A DNA stretch of 60,633 bases, from positions 1-60,633 of the forward strand of contig CALWDO010000014.1 of NCBI GenBank assembly GCA_944376715.1, read 5' to 3'. Position 1 is the first letter of the stretch, and every line of letters begins with the position of its first letter. The stretch is from an uncultured Lachnoclostridium sp. (GTDB lineage Bacteria > Bacillota > Clostridia > Lachnospirales > Lachnospiraceae). The translations under genes and the position numbers were made by a program. A model generated the notes under the pieces. The model did no database searches. It was given only the letters and a program-made list of their open reading frames with translations, and had not been told where the DNA came from. Positions 18,916-26,264 of this stretch are shown here, piece by piece.

Positions 18916-18967
18916 CACCCCCCTTTATTTATAGTTTTTATTGCATCCCATATACAATAATCATTAC

Positions 18968-19159
18968 TTACTCGGCGCAGTTGATCTTCACAACCGAATT
19001 CGCCAGGTCAACCATCGTAATGGCGCCCTCCACAGTAATCTCCTGCCCCATGATGTCTCTGATACAGATCGTCGTACCGTCCACATCAATGCGGCTGGCA
19101 TTCTTGATCAAAATGCTTTCACTGTCCTGTTTCTTTCCATAAACTGTCGCAAGACACAT
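18968..19159 (-). CDS. cooT: CooT family nickel-binding protein
   Basis: A 63-residue beta-rich protein starting MCLATVYGKK, the hallmark of CooT, whose Cys2 is a nickel ligand in the characterised homologue. I chose the ATG at 19159: AGGAGG lies 8 bases upstream, and this start puts the cysteine at position 2. An in-frame GTG nine bases earlier falls inside the ribosome binding site itself. It lies between the His-rich gene and cooC, which fits a role in nickel delivery for CODH maturation. Confidence 0.85.
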   Translation of the reverse strand: MCLATVYGKKQDSESILIKNASRIDVDGTTICIRDIMGQEITVEGAITMVDLANSVVKINCAE

Positions 19160-19171
19160 AAGGCTCACCTC

Positions 19172-19468
19172 CTATTTCAAAAGAGACAGTGCAATGGACA
19201 ATCTCATATTGCCTTTCTCAAAATCTTCCACACCGCGCTCAACCTGAGCAGCAGCCTCTTCTTTGCCCTGTTCTCTCAAATGCTTCGCTATTACAGCCAA
19301 CTCCTGCGCATGATGTTTATTGTGATCCAGCATATACGCCAGAACCGCCGTATCTTCATCTTTTGGCTGTTCTCCGTGTGCATGCTCATGATCATGCGTA
19401 TGTTCATGCTCATGCCCGTGATCATGGCAGCAGCCGCAATGGCTGTGGTCTTCATTCGTTACGTGCAT
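19172..19468 (-). CDS. His-rich metal-binding protein of the CODH/ACS cluster
   Basis: A 98-residue protein whose first 35 residues are packed with histidines (HSHCGCCHDHGHEHEHTHDHE is the core), like nickel-storing tails of HypB and SlyD. A helical, charged domain without known motifs follows. The ATG at 19468 has GGAGAG eight bases upstream; the in-frame TTG two codons earlier is less likely. It is the first gene after a good promoter (19526-19554) and stands 12 bases before cooT, so a nickel store or chaperone for CODH/ACS is the natural reading. Nickel binding is inferred from composition. Confidence 0.8.
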   Translation of the reverse strand: MHVTNEDHSHCGCCHDHGHEHEHTHDHEHAHGEQPKDEDTAVLAYMLDHNKHHAQELAVIAKHLREQGKEEAAAQVERGVEDFEKGNMRLSIALSLLK

Positions 19469-19525
19469 TGACAAATCTCTCCTTTCCTCAAAAAATTATG
19501 TTAATTTTTTGACATTCTTGACTGT

Positions 19526-19554
19526 ATTATACCCCCTGGGGAGATATTTGGCAA
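19526..19554 (-). promoter_or_regulatory. Promoter of the nickel-handling unit with a CsoR-like palindrome
   Basis: The minus strand reads TTGCCA (19554-19549), 17 bases, TATAAT (19531-19526), a strong sigma-A promoter. The spacer holds CTCCCCAGGGGG next to the -10 box, giving an imperfect palindrome of the form TATACCCCCTGGGGAGATA on the plus strand. GC-tract palindromes flanked by TA-rich ends are the kind of operator used by CsoR/RcnR-family metal sensors. The operator reading is inference; the promoter itself is well supported. Confidence 0.65.
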
Positions 19555-19562
19555 GCAGTTTC

Positions 19563-19609
19563 AAATAATAGCCAAGCCGAAATATTTCATTCACACCTGG
19601 CTATTATTT
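19563..19609 (-). terminator. Inverted repeat after metF, probable weak terminator
   Basis: A perfect 12-bp inverted repeat (AAATAATAGCCA at 19563-19574, TGGCTATTATTT at 19598-19609) with a 23-base loop lies seven bases after the metF stop. The downstream arm ends in TTATTT, a poor T-run. It separates the metF unit from the promoter at 19526-19554. It could instead be an operator. Confidence 0.45.
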
Positions 19610-19615
19610 TCATTC

Positions 19616-20494
19616 TCAGATCCCGGCCTGTTTCAGGAGTTCCGGTACTTTGGACTCCCATCCAAGCGCCATGATATGTACACCCTGGCAGTAAGGTCTG
19701 CACTCTTTGATAATACGTGCCGCAATCTCCACGCCGGTAATGCCTGCTTTGGTCTTTTCTTTATCCTTCTTAAGTTCTTCGATCATTTCGTCCGGAACAT
19801 GGATACCGGCCACATTATCGTTCATAAACTTTGCCATACCTGCGGATTTCGGAATGATGATGCCTACCTGCACCGGCTTGCCGAACTGTTTTGCCTTCTC
19901 CATAAATTTGATGAATTTCTCCGGTTCGAATACTGCCTGAGTTTGGAAATACTCCGCGCCCGCGCGAACTTTTCTCTCCATCTTTGCCAGCTGAGCATCT
20001 ACGGAATCACTGCACGGAGATACAACTGCTCCCTTCGCGAATTTGGGCGGTTCGCCAACCAGTTTATTTCCGCCCAGGTCAACGCCCTCTTCCAGCTGCT
20101 TTACCGCGTGGATCAGAGATACAGAATCCAGGTCAAACACCGGTTTTGCCTGCGGATGGTCTCCCAGACTGGTATGGTCTCCGGTCAGAAGCAGCAGGTT
20201 CTCGATGCCGAACATAGCTGCGCTCAGAAGATCTGACTGAAGAGCAATACGGTTTCTGTCACGGCAGGTCAGCTGATAGATCGGGGTAAGCCCCTCGTCT
20301 TTCAGAGCTTTGCACATTGCCAGAGAGCCGAGACGCATGACGGAGGACTGGTTGTCGGTCACGTTCACGGCTGTAACGCCACTCAGATAAGTCTTCGCCT
20401 CTTCCAGCAGATGTTCAACATGAAATCCTTTAGGCGGTCCTACTTCCGCAGAAACCACAAATTCACCACGTTCAAATAACTCTGTAATCTTCAT
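19616..20494 (-). CDS. metF: Methylene-THF reductase, MetF subunit
   Basis: Reduces methylene- to methyl-tetrahydrofolate, ending the methyl branch. The 292-residue TIM-barrel flavoprotein shows the family pattern: start MKITELFERGEFVVSAEVGPPKG (first half typical of MetF), VTAVNVTDN, LLLLTGDH and YFQTQAVFE. It is the third gene of rnfC2-metV-metF, the arrangement of the Acetobacterium woodii reductase complex as I recall it. The 34-base gap after metV holds a weak ribosome binding site (AGGAGC). Confidence 0.95.
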   Translation of the reverse strand: MKITELFERGEFVVSAEVGPPKGFHVEHLLEEAKTYLSGVTAVNVTDNQSSVMRLGSLAMCKALKDEGLTPIYQLTCRDRNRIALQSDLLSAAMFGIENLLLLTGDHTSLGDHPQAKPVFDLDSVSLIHAVKQLEEGVDLGGNKLVGEPPKFAKGAVVSPCSDSVDAQLAKMERKVRAGAEYFQTQAVFEPEKFIKFMEKAKQFGKPVQVGIIIPKSAGMAKFMNDNVAGIHVPDEMIEELKKDKEKTKAGITGVEIAARIIKECRPYCQGVHIMALGWESKVPELLKQAGI

Positions 20495-20528
20495 TATACA
20501 TTGCTCCTAATCATCATATTTTTTGTGT

Positions 20529-21155
20529 TTACTGTTGAGACACTTCTTTATCCGTCGCGTAATTGCGCACCTGAGTCGGGCATTTCAGCACATCCAGACG
20601 TCCGATCTCCTTCAGGCGTCTGTATATGCGTTCCCAGCCGCATTCCATATTATTGTCCACTTCACACATACCATTCTTTGCGCCGCCGCACTGGCCATTG
20701 ACCAGACTCTTGGAACAGGCCGTGATCGGGCAGATCCCGCCGGTCAGATTCAGGTAACATTCTCCGCACTGACCGCAGTCATATTCCAACGGAGTCACTC
20801 CCTGAAATCCCGGAAGTCTGCAGGTATCGCAGCCCGCGTAGACCGGCTTGTCCTCCAGATATGCGGAGACTGCCTGCACTCCTACGCCGCAGGAGAATAC
20901 CAGTACTGCATCAGCGGCATTGATCTCGTCCATATGCTTTTTGAGCCGAAGCTCCATATTCTCAGGATTGCATATATAATCCGTGGTCATGATTCCGGTC
21001 ACGTTCCCGGCGTCTGCCAGTTCCTTCTGAAGCGCCGCGGCTTCTTTTTCCGGAAAATACACCTCTTTGCACCCATGACAGTTAATGATAAAAACTTTCT
21101 TTCCCTCTGTCAGCGATGCGATCGTATCTCTTGCTTTTAACTGGGTAATCAACAT
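20529..21155 (-). CDS. metV: MetV subunit of methylene-THF reductase
   Basis: The zinc and iron-sulfur partner of MetF in acetogens. At 208 aa it shows the family features: CHGCKEVYF near residue 25, CGVGVQAV, the cluster-binding CGQCGECYLNLTGGICPI, and the strongly conserved SLVNGQCGGAKNGMCEVD. It begins immediately after the rnfC2 stop with GGGGGATGA as ribosome binding site. Its whole length is paralogous to the first 200 residues of RnfC2. Confidence 0.92.
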   Translation of the reverse strand: MLITQLKARDTIASLTEGKKVFIINCHGCKEVYFPEKEAAALQKELADAGNVTGIMTTDYICNPENMELRLKKHMDEINAADAVLVFSCGVGVQAVSAYLEDKPVYAGCDTCRLPGFQGVTPLEYDCGQCGECYLNLTGGICPITACSKSLVNGQCGGAKNGMCEVDNNMECGWERIYRRLKEIGRLDVLKCPTQVRNYATDKEVSQQ

Positions 21156-21156
21156 A

Positions 21157-23118
21157 TTACTTCATCCCCCTTACGGCATTTTTTCCGGCTTTGATCTTGG
21201 CAACCAGCGGGATCTTGGAAGAGCAGATATATTCGCAGCATCTGCATTCCACGCAGTCCATAACGTTCTTGTCCTTCATGCCCTGCCAGTTCTCTTCATC
21301 CGCATATTTCGCGAAATACAGAGGAGAAAGTTCCATAGGACATACATCCATACAACGTCCACACTTGATGCAGGGCTGCTCAACCGTATGATCGGTCTCC
21401 ACTGCGATGATGCCGTTAGAGCCTTTCATAATCGGCACATTCAGATCAGAAAGAACAAATCCCATCATCGGTCCGCCTGCCTTGATCGTGACATCGTCAT
21501 CTGTCAGACCGCCGCAGTAATCGATCAGGTCTTTAGTGTTCGTACCGATCTTTACTATGTAATTGCCCGGCTTCTTCAGTTTTTCACCGGTCACGGTCAC
21601 CACGCGCTCAATCAGGGGCATCCCCTTCTGGATAGCGTCGGAAATGGCCTTTGTGGTACTGATATTGCTTACAATGCATCCCACATCTGCCGGCAGTCCG
21701 CCGCTTGGAACCTTTCTTCCCGTCACGCGCTTGATGAGCATCTTCTCAGCTCCCTGGGGATATTTGGTTCTGGCAACCACCACATCCATATTGTCATAAC
21801 CGGCTGTCTTTTCTTTCATCAATTCGATGGCATCCGGCTTGTTGTCTTCGATGACGATCAGACCTTTCTCAGCGCCTGTCGCTTTTAAGATCGCTTTCAG
21901 TCCGAAAATCACATCGTCCGCAAACTCCAGAAGCACCCGGTGGTCTGCGGTCAGGAGAGGCTCGCACTCGCAGCCGTTCAGCAAGATCGTGTCTACAGGT
22001 TTAGCCGGTTTCAGTTTCACAGAAGTGGGAAATCCTGCGCCGCCCATGCCTACGATACCTGCGTCGCGGACAATCTCCACAATCTCGTCCGGTGTCAGGT
22101 CGTCCAGTCCTTTATGCGGCTGCACCGACTCATGAAGCGTATTCTTTCCGTCTGACCGGATCACTACGGAGAGGCACTCGCCCCTTGTAGCGTGTCCGTG
22201 GTTCTCGATAGCCGTCACGGTACCGCTGACACTGGAATGAACCGGGCTGCTGATGAATCCTGCGGACTCACCGATCACCTGGCCCACTTTTACGGTGTCG
22301 CCCACCTGTACCACAGGATTTGCCGGAGCGCCCGCATGCATGGACAACGGAATCACTACGGTCTCCGGATCCGGGAATTTTTCCAAAGGAAGGTGCTCGG
22401 TAAACTCTTTGCGCTCTGTGGGATGTACGCCGCCATAATAACCGTCAAGCCGGTTCTCACGGACGGATTTGACATATTCTGTCACAAACTTGTGGTCTGC
22501 CTTGGAATAATCTCTCATCTGTACCGGCTGATTCAGGAACTCGTCAAGGCGTCCCTGCTTTTCCAGCCTTCTGTAGATTTTCTCCCATGCGCAGTCTTTG
22601 CTGCTGTCCACTTCACACTTCCCATTTTTCGCGCCGCCGCACTGACCGTTAACCAGACTCTTGGAGCAGTCTACGATCGGACAGACACCGCCTGTGACAT
22701 TCAGATAGCACTGAGCACATGCGTCACAGCTCTTCTTCGTCAGGGCCATACCGTGATGTCCCCGATAGTTCAGAGAATCTGCCGCTGCATATACAGGAAC
22801 ATTGACCATGTCCGCGACAGTCTGAACGCCCAGTCCGCAGGAAATCACGAAAACATGCTCCGTGCCTTCCGGAATCATATCCTGCAATTTTCTCTCAGTC
22901 TGGACTTTGTTGCACAAAAAATCGACCTTTGCACTACCTGTGATTGTTTTTCCTTCTTCTGAAACAATTTTCTCAAATTCGTCGCAATCTGGTTCGTCAA
23001 CGGTCTCAAATTCTTTGAAGCACTTGTTACAGGCGATGATGAACAGGTTGTCCGTACCGGTCAGCACCGATGCCAGTTCGTCGCGCCCTTTCAACTTATA
23101 CTTGGTATAGTTTTCCAA
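21157..23118 (-). CDS. rnfC2: RnfC2: MetV-like domain fused to an RnfC-type NADH module
   Basis: Feeds electrons from NADH into the MetFV reductase. Counting from the upstream ATG at 23154, residues 1-215 repeat the MetV fold (CDACAQCYLN, GGAKNGKCEVD). The rest is RnfC-like: a flavin/NADH Rossmann region (GGAGFPTSVKLKP, GCECEPLLTADHR), an SLBB-like part and two 4Fe-4S motifs, CIKCGRCMDVCP and CVECRCCEYIC. I prefer the TTG start at 23118 (653 aa): AAGGAAGG lies seven bases upstream, its N-terminus lines up with MetV, and the ATG at 23154 would sit only about 8 bases from the predicted transcription start. The fused layout agrees with the size of A. woodii RnfC2 as I remember it. No other Rnf genes are nearby. 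Confidence 0.9.
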   Translation of the reverse strand: MENYTKYKLKGRDELASVLTGTDNLFIIACNKCFKEFETVDEPDCDEFEKIVSEEGKTITGSAKVDFLCNKVQTERKLQDMIPEGTEHVFVISCGLGVQTVADMVNVPVYAAADSLNYRGHHGMALTKKSCDACAQCYLNVTGGVCPIVDCSKSLVNGQCGGAKNGKCEVDSSKDCAWEKIYRRLEKQGRLDEFLNQPVQMRDYSKADHKFVTEYVKSVRENRLDGYYGGVHPTERKEFTEHLPLEKFPDPETVVIPLSMHAGAPANPVVQVGDTVKVGQVIGESAGFISSPVHSSVSGTVTAIENHGHATRGECLSVVIRSDGKNTLHESVQPHKGLDDLTPDEIVEIVRDAGIVGMGGAGFPTSVKLKPAKPVDTILLNGCECEPLLTADHRVLLEFADDVIFGLKAILKATGAEKGLIVIEDNKPDAIELMKEKTAGYDNMDVVVARTKYPQGAEKMLIKRVTGRKVPSGGLPADVGCIVSNISTTKAISDAIQKGMPLIERVVTVTGEKLKKPGNYIVKIGTNTKDLIDYCGGLTDDDVTIKAGGPMMGFVLSDLNVPIMKGSNGIIAVETDHTVEQPCIKCGRCMDVCPMELSPLYFAKYADEENWQGMKDKNVMDCVECRCCEYICSSKIPLVAKIKAGKNAVRGMK

Positions 23119-23168
23119 TTGCTCACCTTCCTTATGTAATTGATTTTTAACCATTTAATACATTGTGA

Positions 23169-23177
23169 AGTATAACA
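23169..23177 (-). promoter_or_regulatory. Extended -10 promoter at the head of the Wood-Ljungdahl cluster
   Basis: The minus strand reads TGTTATACT in an AT-rich stretch about 40 bases before the TTG start of rnfC2. The -35 region is poor, which extended -10 promoters tolerate. It is the first promoter of the cluster. Confidence 0.55.
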
Positions 23178-23238
23178 CATAATATCTAATTTATCTAGCC
23201 TAAAACATATTTTTGCGTCGAAATAATGCATCCTGCAC

Positions 23239-23280
23239 AAAAAGCGGCGTATCCCTTTTATTCCCGGGATATCCGCCGCT
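23239..23280 (-). terminator. Strong terminator of the injection-system operon
   Basis: On the minus strand a long GC-rich stem (AGCGGCG and TATCCC with GGGATA and CGCCGCT, one small bulge) is followed by TTTTTG. It lies eight bases after the stop of the gpI-like gene and separates the eCIS operon from the Wood-Ljungdahl promoter. Confidence 0.88.
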
Positions 23281-23288
23281 CTCTTATT

Positions 23289-24383
23289 TCAGCCAAGTAT
23301 GTAATTTTCACTGAGTACTACGCCGCCCGCATCCCCAAATTCCGGAACAGACAGGCAGCTGTTCTGATCCAGATAACAGTGCGTATCCATATGGCTGTTC
23401 CAGTCCAGAAATACCACGTTGCAGCACATGCCCAGCGGAGTAAAATCTTGCAGGAAACGACGCAGTTTTTCTTCGGATATTTCCATACCAGGATCAGCCA
23501 TATCAATAAGCACGGTAAATGTATCTTCTCTCTTCCCGAACAGGCGCTCATATTCTTCCAGCAGCCCTTTGCTTTTCTTCATCCAGTCGTGCCATTTGAA
23601 ATATTCTATGATCCTTGCCTCCCGTCCGGTGACCAGATATACCATATCCCGCATCACCGACTTCGTTCCCCGGCCGCTCTGGATCCTCTGCAGATTCCGG
23701 ATCACTTCCCGAAGCTGTCCGGATGTAAACTCCCTGTCTCTGGCCCATCCGCCCGTCCATTCAGAAAAAGCATGCAGGTTTTCCTCCGAAGTCAGCTCAT
23801 AATCCAGATACTCCGGAATATGATCCACTTCTTTCTCCAAATCTTCATACATACTCTGAAGGGCAGCCATATATCGTTCAAAAAAAGAGTTTCTTCCCTC
23901 TTCCTGATAAATCTCCGGCAGATACTCGGAAAAACTCTGCCACGGAAATTCGGCCTGAAATCCTTCCAGACAGAAACGGCTGTCCGCAGCCGCTCCGGAG
24001 ACGCTGACCATCACCCAGAGGTATCTGCCTGTCAGCTCATGCAGCAGCATATCGTCCGTATTGACCCTGCGGATCCAGGAATATTGTTTCAGTATCTCGG
24101 CTTTCTGCGGGAAGGTCAGGCCGCCGTCTTCCATCTCTTCCCGGAGGTCCGCATCGGCAGCCGCAGCCAGCACTTCATATTTGCAGTTCTCGAATACCCC
24201 TGCAAGACGGAGCCTGTGCCAGGTTCCTCCCTGATCCATAGAGTCAAACACCGGCGCCAGCCAGGCAAAATATCCTCCTCCGGACCCGCAGAGGCGATCG
24301 TCGTCCGTAAGCTCCATCCGGTACTTTATGCCCCGCCGAAGAGCCAGTCGAAACATATTCACTTTTTTTGCAGTCTTCACCAT
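23289..24383 (-). CDS. eCIS baseplate protein, phage gpI-like
   Basis: The last gene of the injection-system operon. The second half (about residues 150-300) carries the gpI/TIGR02242-type tail signature: LPEIYQ, RYMAALQSMYEDLEKEVDHIPEYLD, FSEWTGGW and GRGTKSVMRDMVYLVTG in sequence, which places it in the baseplate where gpI helps tie gpJ proteins together. The first 130 residues are not recognisable and may form a peripheral or host-facing domain. It follows the shorter gpJ-like gene by 24 bases, the expected neighbour order. A strong terminator follows. Confidence 0.8.
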   Translation of the reverse strand: MVKTAKKVNMFRLALRRGIKYRMELTDDDRLCGSGGGYFAWLAPVFDSMDQGGTWHRLRLAGVFENCKYEVLAAAADADLREEMEDGGLTFPQKAEILKQYSWIRRVNTDDMLLHELTGRYLWVMVSVSGAAADSRFCLEGFQAEFPWQSFSEYLPEIYQEEGRNSFFERYMAALQSMYEDLEKEVDHIPEYLDYELTSEENLHAFSEWTGGWARDREFTSGQLREVIRNLQRIQSGRGTKSVMRDMVYLVTGREARIIEYFKWHDWMKKSKGLLEEYERLFGKREDTFTVLIDMADPGMEISEEKLRRFLQDFTPLGMCCNVVFLDWNSHMDTHCYLDQNSCLSVPEFGDAGGVVLSENYILG

Positions 24384-24407
24384 CGCCGGTATTCCTCCTT
24401 GTCCCGC

Positions 24408-26264
24408 TTAATAAAATCCCAGATCCGCAGCCTCCAGATAGCTGAGAGCGTCTTCTCTCAGAAGAATGTCTCCTCTTTCGTTCTTCACTGCCGCGCTTCC
24501 GGTACGTTCCAGAGTCAGCTCCTGTACCCGTTCCACCTCATCCAGCGCCTCCAGTCTCATAAAAAGCTTTCCGCCGGAAATCGTCGCTCCGAACGGTTGT
24601 TCTTTTCGTTCATAATCAATCATATCTTTCAGGCACTCTATGACCTTTTCCCGATCCCGGGGCGTATCCCGGATCAGATGTATCTTCCCGTGCACAGTAA
24701 TTCCTACATAAGCAGGCTCCTCAATGCTTACTTTCGTGTTCAGCAGCCGGAAAGGCTCCATGTATGTTTCAATCCGCGCCCGGTATATGTCTGAAAGCCC
24801 CGCCTTTTTCTCTCTGCTGTAAGGTTTTACAACCACGACCACTTCATTGACGCCGCGCAGCTTTCCTGTAATCTCTCCATACACGGTACCAGGAATCACA
24901 TGTGCAGTTTCCAGCATCAATCCCGGTGTGTTCAAGATCACGCTCTTATAATCTTCTGCAGAAGCCATCCTCTGCTGATGAAACAATTCTTCCTCCATGC
25001 GGGCAGCCATCTGGCGAACTGTCTCTCGGCCTTTTCCTCCATGCGCGTCTTCCGGATTCCAGACCCTGAAGGATGAGTCCCCAGCATCCGCGGCAACGCT
25101 GATACTTCCGGCCATCGCATTACCCTTTTCATACATAGAACACACCAGTCCGGTCACATGAATCAGACAGTTCTGCGGCGGTACTGCCCCGTGGATGCCA
25201 TCTCCAAACCGGACGCACTGAGTATCTCTGTCATAAGTGAATACCTGATCCCGATATCCCGCCTGATCCAGATCTTCCGTGTATTTCCATATGTCAAAGT
25301 GCTTTTCCCCGGTCTCCAGCGCCAGGGAAAAACGGCAGATGTCCGGATAATCAAACAGCAGTTCCTGGCCGGCGCAGCCGTCCGTCCGTCCGATCTGCAG
25401 TTCCGGAAGGATCTCGCCTTCTTTACAAACCGTTTTCTGCTGTACTACTTCCAAAGGATTCACATAAATCATCCCTATGCCCGGAAGAGCATCATAAGCA
25501 TCTTCCTCCAGAATGCAGCGGATATAATATGCTTCTCCCATCCCTTCCGGGTGACGGAAACGCTCCATGGCGCTGATCCCGCCCACACGGACAATCCCGC
25601 TCTTCAGAAAACCGCAGGTGCCGTCTTCTGTATCCAGATCCGTCCAGCCCGCTTCTCCGAAAAACTGCCACCGAAGACTGCACAGCCTGAAATCCTCATC
25701 AAACGGATTTCGCCGCTCATCTGCTTTTATACATATATATAACCGATCCCCGTCGGACAGGGGCTTTTCAAATCCCAGATACAATATCGAAGAATCATGG
25801 AAATAATGCGCGAAAGCCCGGGCATATTCTCCGTCTGCTCCAGCAAATGCAGTCAAGTTCATCGCACTGCCGTCGGTTTCACTGATAAATGAGCAGAACC
25901 TGTTTCCTGTCCCCATATACTCTTCTTCTGACTCGAAGGGGATCTCGCCTGCCAGGAACCGCGTCCCCGCCGGGATACGGATCTCTCCCTCTTCTCCTTC
26001 CACAGCCAGGTAGCATCTGGCTGCCTGAGCAGGGAGCGGTTCGATACCCAAAAGCTTCAGATACTTTTCAATATGCACATCCCCCGTCGCGTTCAGATAA
26101 TAATTCAACATATCGGTCAGCCACGCATAAGCCTGCAGCACCGTTATCCCGGGATCATGATTATTGAAATCCGTCCACTGGTCCGTCATGGCCGGTATGC
26201 GGCTTACTGCCCTCTGTATCATCTGTTCATAGCTCAGATCATCCAGTCTTGGTACTTTTAACAT
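24408..26264 (-). CDS. eCIS baseplate protein, gpJ-like (Afp11/Pvc11 type)
   Basis: A 618-residue baseplate-assembly protein. The N-terminus (LDDLSYEQMIQRAVSRIPAM, then FNNHDPGITVLQAYAWL) is the typical start of Afp11/Pvc11-like gpJ proteins that form the baseplate wedges around the spike. The middle is a beta-rich insert. The C-terminal half (NTPGLMLETAHVIPG, a VVVVKPY segment, APRDREKVIECLKD-like end) resembles the gpJ core. The start overlaps the end of the larger gpJ-like gene by seven bases, so the pair is translationally coupled. Confidence 0.85.
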   Translation of the reverse strand: MLKVPRLDDLSYEQMIQRAVSRIPAMTDQWTDFNNHDPGITVLQAYAWLTDMLNYYLNATGDVHIEKYLKLLGIEPLPAQAARCYLAVEGEEGEIRIPAGTRFLAGEIPFESEEEYMGTGNRFCSFISETDGSAMNLTAFAGADGEYARAFAHYFHDSSILYLGFEKPLSDGDRLYICIKADERRNPFDEDFRLCSLRWQFFGEAGWTDLDTEDGTCGFLKSGIVRVGGISAMERFRHPEGMGEAYYIRCILEEDAYDALPGIGMIYVNPLEVVQQKTVCKEGEILPELQIGRTDGCAGQELLFDYPDICRFSLALETGEKHFDIWKYTEDLDQAGYRDQVFTYDRDTQCVRFGDGIHGAVPPQNCLIHVTGLVCSMYEKGNAMAGSISVAADAGDSSFRVWNPEDAHGGKGRETVRQMAARMEEELFHQQRMASAEDYKSVILNTPGLMLETAHVIPGTVYGEITGKLRGVNEVVVVVKPYSREKKAGLSDIYRARIETYMEPFRLLNTKVSIEEPAYVGITVHGKIHLIRDTPRDREKVIECLKDMIDYERKEQPFGATISGGKLFMRLEALDEVERVQELTLERTGSAAVKNERGDILLREDALSYLEAADLGFY

